NCBI GenBank assembly: GCA_965232405.1
Contig: OZ246966.1
Span: 124,001 to 188,000, forward strand
Direction: 5' to 3'
From: RCIO01 sp965232405
Lineage (GTDB): Bacteria > Pseudomonadota > Alphaproteobacteria > Rhizobiales > Rhizobiaceae
Length of the DNA: 64,000 nt
Translations under genes and position numbers: made by a program
The notes under the pieces: model-generated
Seen by the model: only the letters and a program-made list of their open reading frames with translations
Told to the model about the DNA's origin: nothing
Databases searched by the model: none
Shown here: positions 26,601-34,478 of the stretch, one piece after another
How the letters are laid out: every line of letters starts with the position of its first letter
How positions within the stretch are numbered: the stretch's first letter is position 1

Positions 26601-27303
26601 TGTCGTTGCCGGCAGCTTTTTCGTCCAGTGCCGAAATCGCATCCGCATAGGCTTTGAAATAGCGTTGTGCGTCGGCTTCCGTGCGGGCCGCCTCGCCCAG
26701 CATGTCGTAGGAGTAGAGATAACCTTTAGCGCGCCACGATGCGCCATTGCGCTGCGCCTCGCCGATTGCGCGGCCCAGCACGAACTGCTCGCCAAGTTCG
26801 CGCATGGCCACGCCGACGGCGCGGCGGATTACGGGTTCGCCAAGCCGCCGCACAAGCCCCCGCAACGTGCCTTCGATACCGCCATCGCCGTCTTCAAGCA
26901 CACGCCCGGTCAGCATCAGCGCCCAGGTCGATGCGTTGACGAAGATCGAGCCGGAATCGCCAATGTGTTCCGACCAGTCATGCGGCGCGATCTTGTCGCG
27001 GATCAGCTCATCAACCGTCTCCGCATCCGGCACCCTGAGCAGGGCTTCGGCAAGGCACATCAGCGCCACGCCTTCCTTCGTCGACAGGCCGTATTCGGCG
27101 AGAAAGGACTCCATGAGTTGCGGATCGGAAACACCGCGCACCGCCCGCACGAGGCTCTCGGCATCCTTGGAGATGGCGGCCCGCTCTTCGGACGATAACG
27201 CCGCGGTCTTGATGAGGCTGCTCAGCGCCTCGGCTTCGTCGGCAAGCGTGTTTTCGCGGATCTTCTTGCGCAGTTCAGAAAGCGGGACAGCAGCCATGAC
27301 CAT
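23665..27303 (-). CDS. putA: bifunctional proline dehydrogenase / L-glutamate-5-semialdehyde dehydrogenase
   Basis: About 1212 residues from the ATG at 27303 (GGAGA upstream; an ATG at 27297 is also possible). Order: alpha-helical arm, FAD-dependent proline dehydrogenase barrel (residues about 150-480, with YSYDMLGEAA, NIDAEESDRLDLSLDVIE and VRLVKGAYWDSEIKRAQVMG), aldehyde dehydrogenase (about 570-1010, with SPWNFPLAIFTGQ, AETGGLNAMIVDS and the nucleophile SAGQRCSALRML), and a C-terminal domain typical of long PutA. It takes proline to glutamate with channelled semialdehyde. The ribbon-helix-helix DNA-binding domain of E. coli PutA is missing, so control should come from the divergent Lrp-type gene. 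Confidence 0.95.
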   Translation of the reverse strand: MVMAAVPLSELRKKIRENTLADEAEALSSLIKTAALSSEERAAISKDAESLVRAVRGVSDPQLMESFLAEYGLSTKEGVALMCLAEALLRVPDAETVDELIRDKIAPHDWSEHIGDSGSIFVNASTWALMLTGRVLEDGDGGIEGTLRGLVRRLGEPVIRRAVGVAMRELGEQFVLGRAIGEAQRNGASWRAKGYLYSYDMLGEAARTEADAQRYFKAYADAISALDEKAAGNDIRKNPGISVKLSALHPRYELAQKELMLPVMTERLSALCRAARDARMGLNIDAEESDRLDLSLDVIEQVLAEEEFRGWDGFGVVVQAYGPRAAHTLDWLYALAEILDRRIMVRLVKGAYWDSEIKRAQVMGLLGYPVFTRKTNTDVSYIACARKLLGMTDRIYPQFATHNAHTVAAVLKMAGENRDSFEFQRLHGMGEALHEAVRKREGTTCRIYAPVGAHEDLLAYLVRRLLENGANSSFVHQIVDDEVKPEQIAADPFAAAEKQGQAHNPAIPMPDGIFRPERPNSRGYDIAFAETLTELEALRQPFAAPHQWSAAPLTKASGATGKPRPVVNPANPEETVGSVVEASKAAVGKAVGAALKAQPAWAARPVAERAALLTRIAQLYEENTGEFLALATREAGKTMADAIAELREAVDFLHYYAAGAAKTEKDSAARGVIVCISPWNFPLAIFTGQIAAALVTGNAVVAKPAEQTPLIAHRAVELMLEAGIPDDIIQLMPGDGPSVGQPLTADPRIAGVCFTGSVEVARLIERLLAETAAPDAMLIAETGGLNAMIVDSTALPEQAVRDIVASAFQSAGQRCSALRMLYVQRDVSEKLVTMLTGAMQALQVGDPWRISTDVGPVIDDEANASIGAYCEKMTVDGRLIEKLESPGNGRFLPPHLFRVSGIEDLEREIFGPVLHVATFEGDEIDKVIDAVNARGYGLTFGLHTRIDARVQYVMDRMRVGNFYVNRNQIGAVVGAQPFGGEGLSGTGPKAGGPHYLARFRKPLGEQSCTAGGVGGEPVAAIDTANLPKAHDDGWATRTDRIAVLRKVLRGRAASAIAAAAALDFGPVDLPGPTGEANSLALHPRGRVLCLGIDGEALLAQAVQALAAGNAVVAIAPGAISALNVLLGKGMPIAAFDGVPGEEHLTGLNINLVALVAHDDQLGETRRALAARNGPIIRLVTDPIDPEAYVLERATCVDTTAAGGNASLLAAAE

Positions 27304-27396
27304 CACGTCTCCGGCTCGAGGTTGGCACAATCAGGCGAGAATAGCATGGCCCCCATGGTCGCTTCGAACCGAAGTGATGGCAATTCGCATCAAACC

Positions 27397-27408
27397 AAAC
27401 TATAGTTT
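27397..27408. promoter_or_regulatory. palindrome in the putA-putR intergenic region
   Basis: AAACTATAGTTT is a perfect 12-bp palindrome, midway between the divergent starts of putA and putR (27304-27445). The neighbouring AAAC and CAAAC repeats add to an A-rich patch. This fits a shared Lrp-type operator or promoter core. Confidence 0.4.
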
Positions 27409-27445
27409 AGCCAAACTTCAGTCCAAATAAACTAGATCAGAGACA

Positions 27446-27895
27446 ATGGCAGACCAAATAGACCGAATGGATCGCAAGATCCTGTCCGCACTCGCTGGCG
27501 ACGGGCGGCTTTCCATGTCCGATCTGGCAAGCCGGGTGGGCCTGACGAAAACGCCTGTTCAGGCGCGGGTGCGCCGGCTGGAGCGCGACGGCGTCATTCG
27601 CGGATATTCCGCACTCATCGACCACGAGCGCATGGGCCTGGGCCATGTGGCTTTTGTTCAGGTCACCCTATCCGACACGCGCTCGTCCGCGCTCAATGCG
27701 TTCAACGAAGCGGTGACGGCCATTGCCGAGATCGAGCAATGCCACATGATCGCAGCGAGCTTCGATTATCTGCTGAAAGTGCGCACGACCGACATCGCCG
27801 CCTACCGCCGGGTATTGGGCGAACGCATTTCCTCACTGCCGCATGTCGAGCACACATCGACATTTGTGGCGATGGAGACAGTGAAGGACGGCTAG
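27446..27895 (+). CDS. putR: Lrp/AsnC-family regulator of proline catabolism
   Basis: 149 residues. The N-terminal AsnC helix-turn-helix (DRMDRKILSALAGDGRLSMS, then VGLTKTPVQARVRRLERDG) is followed by the RAM ligand-binding domain (VAFVQVTLSD ... AASFDYLLKVRTTDIAAYRRVLGE). Divergent location next to a PutA without its own DNA-binding domain is the arrangement of PutR in Agrobacterium, which activates putA with proline as effector. It is convergent with the peroxidase gene. Confidence 0.9.
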   Translation: MADQIDRMDRKILSALAGDGRLSMSDLASRVGLTKTPVQARVRRLERDGVIRGYSALIDHERMGLGHVAFVQVTLSDTRSSALNAFNEAVTAIAEIEQCHMIAASFDYLLKVRTTDIAAYRRVLGERISSLPHVEHTSTFVAMETVKDG

Positions 27896-27902
27896 CCGCC
27901 AG

Positions 27903-29099
27903 TCACTCCAGCGTTTTCAGGAATGCAATCAGCGCGGCGCGCCCGCGATCGGTGAAGACCAGCGCCGGTATCTCGCTGGTTCCAGACGGGGCTTCCGGTG
28001 CAATGCTGTAATGCTCGATCACTTCGTCGAGCGTCAGATACTGGCCAGCATGCATGTAGGGCGCCCTGCTCGCCACCCCGCGCAGCGACGGCGTCTTGTA
28101 GGCGCGCTCCAGTTCCTCGCCGCCCGGCACCATGAACCGCAATTCGCCGCAATCCTCTTCCGTCCCGTCGCTATAGGGACCGAAACAATTGAACGGATCG
28201 GCAATAACCTGCCTGACCGCACTTGCCCGGCCACGATCTTCGGGCAATCCGTCTACAGCCGGAACGCCGGTATTGTGAAACTGGCCATCGGTCAGCAGCG
28301 GACCGTTGTGGCAGTTGATGCAGCCTGCCTTGCCAATGAAAATCTTCAGGCCTTCGCGTTCGAGATCGGTGAAGGCGGCATCGCCCTGCGGTTTCTCACC
28401 TGCTGCCAGCGCCGCAACGTAGCGGTCGAAACGCGTTTCCTCCGGCAGGATCGTCCGTTCAAACGCCGCAATCGCCTTGCCGATATTCGCAAAAGCGATG
28501 TTTATCTCCTCCCGACGTTCAATGGGTATTCCGTTCCAGGCCGCCTTCTCTGTCAGTGTTCCCCGAGGTCCGGCATTTTCGGGAAGGTCCGACAGATCGG
28601 GCAACGGGCCGAATATCGCCTCGTAGCGGTCGCGATAGCGTTCGCCGATCAGCCGCACGTAAAAGAGCCGGTTGCCGCCATGCTCGCGTAAGTCCTCAAG
28701 CGGGGTGACAGCCTGCGCCCACAGGCTGTCGCGCCGCCCATCCCAGAACTGCCAGGGGAAATACGCCACGCCCGCCAGAGGCATCGTGCGCCTGTCGGTC
28801 ACGCCAATCGCGTGCCCGCGCGGCAGACTGTCCTGAAACTGATTGTCGATGTCGTGACAGGTCCCGCATGACACCTTGCCATTGATGCTCATGGCCGGAT
28901 CGAAGAACAGCGTTGCACCCAGCGCCGCGGCCCGTCTGTCGTCGGCAACCCGGTTGGTAGGATCGGCCGGCACGGGTGGGAGTGCGGCCAGCGTCAGCGT
29001 TTCCGCCGTTTCGATTTCGTCGGCGGTCAGCTCGGAAGGATTGCAGCCAGCAAGTGCAAAGAGCGCGAGCAGCAGCGAGACAACCACGAAGTGGTGCAA
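27903..29099 (-). CDS. di-haem cytochrome c peroxidase family lipoprotein
   Basis: About 398 residues from the TTG at 29099; the frame is open to an ATG at 29150 that would overlap the upstream gene by 35 nt. The signal peptide FVVVSLLLALFALAGCN ends in a lipobox, so the mature protein should be lipid-anchored in the periplasm. Two haem-c sites are visible, SCGTCHDID and GCINCHNGP. This is the MauG/CcpA-like family: it reduces hydrogen peroxide or oxidises a partner protein. It lies directly downstream of the YtkA-like gene, which suggests a partner. Confidence 0.87.
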   Translation of the reverse strand: MHHFVVVSLLLALFALAGCNPSELTADEIETAETLTLAALPPVPADPTNRVADDRRAAALGATLFFDPAMSINGKVSCGTCHDIDNQFQDSLPRGHAIGVTDRRTMPLAGVAYFPWQFWDGRRDSLWAQAVTPLEDLREHGGNRLFYVRLIGERYRDRYEAIFGPLPDLSDLPENAGPRGTLTEKAAWNGIPIERREEINIAFANIGKAIAAFERTILPEETRFDRYVAALAAGEKPQGDAAFTDLEREGLKIFIGKAGCINCHNGPLLTDGQFHNTGVPAVDGLPEDRGRASAVRQVIADPFNCFGPYSDGTEEDCGELRFMVPGGEELERAYKTPSLRGVASRAPYMHAGQYLTLDEVIEHYSIAPEAPSGTSEIPALVFTDRGRAALIAFLKTLE

Positions 29100-29115
29100 T
29101 CCACTGCCATGCCGC

Positions 29116-29553
29116 TCAGAGCATGATGTTGAATACAACCGCATCTTCACCGGCTGGCCCGTCGATGGTCAGGCGAAGCTCCCACCATCCCCCCATATTG
29201 AACCGGACACCCTCGATACGGTAGCGCCCGTCTCCGATATGTGTGGCTTGCGGCGAGGTCGGCAAGCCGTGGCCGTGATCGGGCATCCCGCCATCGACAA
29301 CGACGACAGCATCGACCACCGGCGCGCCATCCTTTGCTGACACAGCCGCGATCCAGCTATGCAGCGGGCCTCGCCGAACGGGCTCTGCTTCCGGTTCGAT
29401 GCTGACCTCGTAGAGGCCGTTAGCGGTGGTCTTGGCACGGGAAAGATCGAGCCCCTCGGGCGGCGCGTGGCGGCTCGTCAGCACAAACCAGGAAGCCGCC
29501 AGAACAACCGCCACAACGGCAATGATCGCATATCTCAACGCCGGTCCTGTCAC
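29116..29553 (-). CDS. FixH/YtkA-like membrane-anchored periplasmic protein
   Basis: 145 residues. One N-terminal membrane segment (YAIIAVVAVVLAASWFVL) is followed by a beta-sandwich periplasmic domain ending in FNMGGWWELRLTIDG. The segment GGMPDHGHGLPTSP is rich in Met and His, as in proteins that bind copper. Such proteins occur next to di-haem peroxidases and cytochrome oxidase assembly genes. The downstream peroxidase start lies at or inside its stop region, so both are one transcript. Confidence 0.75.
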   Translation of the reverse strand: MTGPALRYAIIAVVAVVLAASWFVLTSRHAPPEGLDLSRAKTTANGLYEVSIEPEAEPVRRGPLHSWIAAVSAKDGAPVVDAVVVVDGGMPDHGHGLPTSPQATHIGDGRYRIEGVRFNMGGWWELRLTIDGPAGEDAVVFNIML

Positions 29554-29657
29554 GCCCTAATCCCTGTCACCCGTTATTCACGGTCACAATCGCGTGCCAG
29601 TGGTCCGCATCGCAAGTTACAATTCGCTCACATTGCGAGGCTGCGCGCCGGCCCGGC

Positions 29658-31115
29658 CTAAAGGCCGAGCCCGCCAATGCAGACATATTTGGTGTCGAGA
29701 TAGTCTTCGATGCCCTGATAGCCGCCCTCACGTCCCAGGCCGGATTCCTTGACCCCGCCGAACGGCGCTTCCGGCGTCGTGATCAGCCCTTCATTGACGC
29801 CGACCATGCCATATTTCAGCTCATCCATGACCCGGAAGGCGCGGCCCAGATTGCTGGTGTAGAAATAGCAGGCCAGCCCGTATTCGGTGTCATTGGCCAG
29901 CGCGACGCCTTCCTCGTCCTTGTCGAAGCGGAACACCGGGGCCAGCGGCCCGAAGATCTCTTCCTTCATGAACTTCATGCTCGGCGTCGCGTCCGAAATC
30001 ACGGTAGGCTCGAAGAAGGAACCGCCAAGCGCATGCCGCTTGCCGCCGGCGACAACCTTGCCGCCCTGTGCAGTCGCATCGGCCACAAACTCCTCGACCT
30101 TCTCGACCGCCTTTTCGTCGATAAGCGGCCCCTGCTGCACACCATCATCGACACCCGGCCCAACTTTCAGTTCATTGGAGGCCTTGGCGAGTTTTTCCAC
30201 GAATTCGTCATAGACGCCGGATTGGACGAAGAATCGGTTGGTGCACACACAAGTCTGGCCGGAATTGCGGTATTTCGCGACAATCGCGCCCTCGACTGCC
30301 CGGTCGACATCGGCATCGTCGAACACCAGAAACGGTGCATTGCCGCCGAGTTCCATCGACACCTTCTTCACCGTTCCAGCCGCCTTCTTCAGCAGCAGCT
30401 TGCCGATCTCGGTCGAGCCGGTGAATGTGATCTTCTTGACCAGCGGGTTTTCGCACAGTTCATCGCCGATCTCGCTGGCCGACCCCGTCACGATATTGAT
30501 GACGCCTTTGGGCAGGCCGGCCTCCTCGGCAAGCACACCCCAGGCAAGACCGGAATAGGGTGTCTGCGAAGCCGGCTTCACGACGCTGGTGCAGCCGGCA
30601 GCGATTGCCGGACCGATCTTGCGCGCGAGCATCGAAGAGGGGAAGTTCCAGGGCGTGATGGCGGCGATAACGCCCACCGGCTCCTTGGTCACCAGTATCT
30701 TGCGGTCCGCCCAGGGTGACGGAACGACGTCGCCATAGGCGCGGCGCGCCTCCTCGGCGAACCACAGAATGTATGCCGCCGACGCGCCGATCTCGCCCTT
30801 GGCTTCAGTCAGCGACTTGCCCTGCTCGAGCGTCAGTAATTCGGCAAGCACGGCCTGATTGTCCATGATCGCGTCATGCAGCCTGCGCAGCATGGTGGAA
30901 CGTTCGAGCGCAGTGGTCTTGCGAAAGCTCAGAAACGCTTTCTGCGCGGCCTCGATGGCACGTCTCGTCTCGGCCTTTCCGCTCTTGGGTGCGTTGCCCA
31001 GAACCTGACCGTTGGCCGGATTGACGACATCGATGGTGGCGCCGGAGTCCGCCTGCACCCACTCGCCGTCAATCAGATTGGCCTGTTTCATGAACGGGTT
31101 GGCTTTTTGCAACAT
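29658..31115 (-). CDS. gabD: NAD(P)-dependent succinate-semialdehyde dehydrogenase
   Basis: 485 residues, the GabD length. It oxidises succinate semialdehyde to succinate. The features are ANLIDGEWVQADSG at the N-terminus, ITPWNFPSSMLARK, SMELGGNAPFLVFDDADVD with the general base, and SGQTCVCTNRFFV with the nucleophile Cys and the neighbouring Cys typical of GabD. The ATG at 31115 has GGAGACGCAAGG before it. It could serve 4-aminobutyrate breakdown or the end product of the hpa pathway; no GABA aminotransferase is next to it. Confidence 0.92.
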   Translation of the reverse strand: MLQKANPFMKQANLIDGEWVQADSGATIDVVNPANGQVLGNAPKSGKAETRRAIEAAQKAFLSFRKTTALERSTMLRRLHDAIMDNQAVLAELLTLEQGKSLTEAKGEIGASAAYILWFAEEARRAYGDVVPSPWADRKILVTKEPVGVIAAITPWNFPSSMLARKIGPAIAAGCTSVVKPASQTPYSGLAWGVLAEEAGLPKGVINIVTGSASEIGDELCENPLVKKITFTGSTEIGKLLLKKAAGTVKKVSMELGGNAPFLVFDDADVDRAVEGAIVAKYRNSGQTCVCTNRFFVQSGVYDEFVEKLAKASNELKVGPGVDDGVQQGPLIDEKAVEKVEEFVADATAQGGKVVAGGKRHALGGSFFEPTVISDATPSMKFMKEEIFGPLAPVFRFDKDEEGVALANDTEYGLACYFYTSNLGRAFRVMDELKYGMVGVNEGLITTPEAPFGGVKESGLGREGGYQGIEDYLDTKYVCIGGLGL

Positions 31116-31325
31116 CCTTGCGTCTCCACGATTATTGATTGGGTGGCCGGGCGGAACCGCAGCGGGCAGTACCGCGCGCCCTTGTCAGCCATTGTCTAAC
31201 GTGCAGCCATCGCTGCCACAATGGCGCTTCGTGCCGCTCATTCCGTCTTGTCGGCCGTTTCCGCGAAGGTGTCGCTTTTCTTCGGCTCTGATAAACCTAT
31301 ATCCGTGAAGCCGGGAGCTTGCTTG

Positions 31326-31877
31326 ATGATCCGTACACTCGTTTTCGTTCTGGCCGTGCTTGTTCTGTCTCCCGCGGCGGCAACCGAGGCCGGCTGGGTG
31401 TTGCTGAGAACGGGTGGTCAGGTAGTGCTGCTGCGCCACGCCTATGCGCCGGGCGTCGGCGACCCGGCAAATTTCGATATCGACAACTGCGCGACGCAGC
31501 GCAATCTATCCGATCGCGGCGAGCATCAGGCGCGACGCATCGGCGCGTTATTTGCAGCGCGGGCAGCACCCATTGACCATATCGAGACGAGCCGCTTCTG
31601 CCGCTGCCGCGACACCGCCGCCATCGCCTTTCGCGACGAAGAGGTGATCGACAATGATGCGCTCGACTGGTTCCCGGACGATGAGGAAAACGAGACGCGG
31701 CTTGAGCGCATTCGCGAGGAAATCAGGTCCTATTCCGGCTCCCGAAATCTGATTCTGGTCACGCAGGAAGAAGTCATCAAGGCGCTCGTCGGCGCAGGCG
31801 CGCGCGAAGGTGAAGCGGTTATCGTGTCGCGTGGTGCTGACTCACTCGGCGTCGCCGGCCGCATCCGCTTCAACTGA
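31326..31877 (+). CDS. secreted histidine phosphatase-like protein lacking the second catalytic histidine
   Basis: 183 residues from the ATG at 31326, which gives a signal peptide (MIRTLVFVLAVLVLSPAAA). The phosphoacceptor motif VVLLRHAYAPG keeps His38, and SRFCRCRDTA matches the family's next block. The usual late VTH motif reads ILVTQEEVIKAL, with Gln147 in place of the second catalytic His. The protein may therefore be a weak or non-catalytic phosphatase acting in the periplasm. It is divergent from gabD and convergent with the L,D-transpeptidase gene. Confidence 0.8.
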   Translation: MIRTLVFVLAVLVLSPAAATEAGWVLLRTGGQVVLLRHAYAPGVGDPANFDIDNCATQRNLSDRGEHQARRIGALFAARAAPIDHIETSRFCRCRDTAAIAFRDEEVIDNDALDWFPDDEENETRLERIREEIRSYSGSRNLILVTQEEVIKALVGAGAREGEAVIVSRGADSLGVAGRIRFN

Positions 31878-31879
31878 AA

Positions 31880-31905
31880 AGGCGGCCCTCATTCGAGTGC
31901 CGCCT
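31880..31905 (-). terminator. terminator of the L,D-transpeptidase gene
   Basis: A 7-bp stem (AGGCGGC / GCCGCCT) with a 12-nt loop is followed on the minus strand by TTTTC. It lies between two convergent stop codons and serves mainly the minus-strand gene. Confidence 0.55.
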
Positions 31906-31935
31906 CCTGGAATGTCGTCCTGGTGGCGTCAAAGG

Positions 31936-32364
31936 TCAGTTCTTCACGATGACCTTCATGTTGCCCGGCCCCACTTCCTTGGCCAGCGTGAAGAGCGCTG
32001 CGGCGTTGGGCGTGTCAAGGCGAATGCAGCCGTGCGATGCGGGTCGGCCGAGCCGGCTGACAGCATTGGTGCCGTGGATCGCATAACCGCCATCGTAGAA
32101 AATCGAATAGGGCATCGGCGACATGTCATATTTGCGCGAATACCACATCTTGTGCATGCGCTTGGGTCGCCAGGTGCCGGAAGGCGTAATGTAGCCCGAA
32201 CGCGCGGTCGAAACCTTCCACGTATGGATCACCTTGCCATAATGGATGACCTGCATGGTCTGGGTGGCCACATCCACCTCCGCGACCAAAACCGCTGCCT
32301 GTGCACCAGCGGCCATGCAACTCAGGAAAACCGAACTCAAAACAGCGGCAAACGCTCTTCTCAT
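31936..32364 (-). CDS. periplasmic L,D-transpeptidase (YkuD domain)
   Basis: 142 residues from the ATG at 32364, with a signal peptide ending in AGAQA. A YkuD catalytic domain follows: AIHGTN with His97 and the active-site block RPASHGCIRLDTPNA with Cys113. It forms 3-3 cross-links in peptidoglycan or links outer-membrane proteins to it, as is common in Rhizobiales. The protein is short and consists of the catalytic domain only, with no LysM or other binding domain. It is divergent from the M20 peptidase gene. Confidence 0.9.
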   Translation of the reverse strand: MRRAFAAVLSSVFLSCMAAGAQAAVLVAEVDVATQTMQVIHYGKVIHTWKVSTARSGYITPSGTWRPKRMHKMWYSRKYDMSPMPYSIFYDGGYAIHGTNAVSRLGRPASHGCIRLDTPNAAALFTLAKEVGPGNMKVIVKN

Positions 32365-32478
32365 GCGCCCATAACCCCATGATTGCCCTAGCGTAACAAC
32401 GTTAAAACGAAATTTATGAACGTGCAATGAATGTAGAGCCGTTGGGCGATCGCCAAAGCCGCCGGCAAGGCAACCTCC

Positions 32479-33795
32479 ATGCTTGCCAACACACCCCCTG
32501 CACTGCTCAATGGCGCAATGAACGACAGACTGCACAAAGCCGTTGAAGACCGGCTGGACGAACTGGTCACCCTGACCGTCGATCTCATCCGTTTTCCGAC
32601 CGTCAATCCGCCGGGCGACGCCTACATGCCGTGCGCCGAGTTCATTGCCGGCCTGCTCGGCAAGCGCGGCTACGATTGCCGGCTGATACGTGGCGAAGGC
32701 ACGCCGGGCGACAATGACCGCTATCCGCGCACAAATGTCGTCGCGCGGCGCGAGGGGCGCGGCCCTGGCCCCACGGTTCATTTCAATTCGCATATCGACG
32801 TGGTCGAGACCGGCGAAGGCTGGACGGTCGATCCTTTTGCGGGGGTCGTTCGTGACGGTCGGGTCTACGGCCGCGGCGCCTGCGACATGAAGGGCGGAAT
32901 GGCGGCCTCGATCGTCGCGGCTGACGCTTTCATGGCGGTCTACCCCGATTATCCCGGCGCCATCGAGATTTCAGGCTCGGTGGACGAGGAGTCCGGCGGC
33001 TTCGGCGGTGTTGCCTACCTCGCCCAGCAGGGGCTTTTCTCAAAACCCCGCGTCGACCATGTCATCATCCCCGAGCCGCTCAACAAGGATCGCATCTGCC
33101 TTGGCCATCGCGGCGTGTGGTGGGCCGAAATCGAAACCAAGGGACGCATCGCCCACGGCTCCATGCCCTTCCTCGGCGATTCCGCCATCCGCCACATGGG
33201 TGCGGTTCTGGCGGCGTTCGAAGAGGAGCTCTTTCCGGCCCTCGACCGCAAGCAGACCAAGATGCCGGTGGTGCCGGAGGGCGCGCGCCGCTCGACCATG
33301 AACATCAACTCCATTCACGGCGGACAAACGGAAGACTATTTCCCCGGGCTGCCGGCTCCCAATGTCCCGGACTCGGCGCGTATCGTCATCGACCGCCGCT
33401 TCCTGATCGAAGAGGACATTGCCCAGGTGAAGGGCGAGGTCCGGACGATCCTCGACCGTCTCAAGCGCGACCGGCCACGTTTCGACTATGCGATGCGCGA
33501 CCTGATGGAAGTGCTGCCTCTGATGACCGAGCAGGACGCGCCGGTGCCCAGCGCGCTTGCGGAAGGCATACGCGGCGTGTTCGGCAAGGACCCCGAATAT
33601 GTGATTTCGCCCGGCACCTACGACCAGAAACACGTTTCACGCATCGGCCATCTGCATGATTGCGTCGCCTATGGGCCGGGCATCCTCGACCTTGCCCACC
33701 AGCCTGATGAATGGGTTGGCATCGACGACATGGTCGAATCGGCCAAGGTCATGGCCGTCGGGCTGGACGTGCTTTTGCGCGGAGTGCGCGGCTGA
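32479..33795 (+). CDS. M20-family amidohydrolase (ArgE/DapE/acetylornithine deacetylase-like)
   Basis: 438 residues (425 if the ATG at 32518 is used). The two-zinc site is visible: HFNSHIDVVETGEGWTVDP with the first His and Asp, GRGACDMKGGMA with the bridging Asp, and SVDEESGGFG with the catalytic Glu and next ligand. A dimerisation domain follows with IAHGSMPFLG. The expected reaction is hydrolysis of an N-acyl amino acid or related amide. Real ArgE and DapE proteins are shorter in rhizobia, so this is probably a catabolic paralogue of unknown substrate. Confidence 0.88.
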   Translation: MLANTPPALLNGAMNDRLHKAVEDRLDELVTLTVDLIRFPTVNPPGDAYMPCAEFIAGLLGKRGYDCRLIRGEGTPGDNDRYPRTNVVARREGRGPGPTVHFNSHIDVVETGEGWTVDPFAGVVRDGRVYGRGACDMKGGMAASIVAADAFMAVYPDYPGAIEISGSVDEESGGFGGVAYLAQQGLFSKPRVDHVIIPEPLNKDRICLGHRGVWWAEIETKGRIAHGSMPFLGDSAIRHMGAVLAAFEEELFPALDRKQTKMPVVPEGARRSTMNINSIHGGQTEDYFPGLPAPNVPDSARIVIDRRFLIEEDIAQVKGEVRTILDRLKRDRPRFDYAMRDLMEVLPLMTEQDAPVPSALAEGIRGVFGKDPEYVISPGTYDQKHVSRIGHLHDCVAYGPGILDLAHQPDEWVGIDDMVESAKVMAVGLDVLLRGVRG

Positions 33796-33799
33796 TCGC

Positions 33800-34312
33800 C
33801 TACTGGACCGTTGTTGCCGACGCGCTCAGTTCCGGCCGCGTGTTCAGCGTCTGGAACACGACGCAATAGCGCTCCGTGAGCTTGATCAGCGTGTCGATCC
33901 GCTCCTGCGGTTCGGGAGTATCCAGTTCGAAAGTCAGGCGGATGGCGCCAAACCCGACCGGAGCGCCCTTATCGACGCCGAGCGTGCCGCGGAAATCGAG
34001 ATCACCCTCAGCCTGGACACCGGCTCCGTTGAGTTCGAATTCAAGAGCGGTCGCGACCGCCTTCAGCGTTACCCCGGCGCAGGCGACGAGTGCTTCAAGC
34101 AGCATGTCGCCCGAACACAGCTCCATTCCGCTGCCACCGGTCGCCGGATGCAGGCCCGCAACCGCCAGCGCCCTGCCCGTTTCAACCTTGCAGGCTATTG
34201 AGGCATCGTCGATCGAACCCCGCGCCTTGAGCGTTATCACCGCGCTTTCGGGCGCTTCCCGGTATTTTTCCTTGATCGGCGCCTGCAGCGCCTTCAGTTC
34301 TACGGCATCCAT
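33800..34312 (-). CDS. OsmC-like protein
   Basis: 170 residues from the ATG at 34312, with GGGAGA 8 nt upstream. The OsmC fold is visible in GGSGMELCSGDMLLEALVAC with its conserved cysteine region, and in the second cysteine of ERYCVVFQTL. OsmC and Ohr proteins reduce organic hydroperoxides with this cysteine pair. The subgroup is not clear from sequence. It converges on the M20 gene with 4 nt between stops. Confidence 0.85.
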   Translation of the reverse strand: MDAVELKALQAPIKEKYREAPESAVITLKARGSIDDASIACKVETGRALAVAGLHPATGGSGMELCSGDMLLEALVACAGVTLKAVATALEFELNGAGVQAEGDLDFRGTLGVDKGAPVGFGAIRLTFELDTPEPQERIDTLIKLTERYCVVFQTLNTRPELSASATTVQ

Positions 34313-34478
34313 GCGGCACATCTCCCGTGGCTTTGTGGCAACCTAGCACAACGCGTTTGGAGCCGCCGCAGCTTCGTTGCACCAATCGCCGCCCGGCCCT
34401 GATGGCACAAACGCGATTTACTCGCGCAGCTTTTCGCGCTTTGATCGCATCAATCAACCAGAGCTGGGAGAGCGAATA

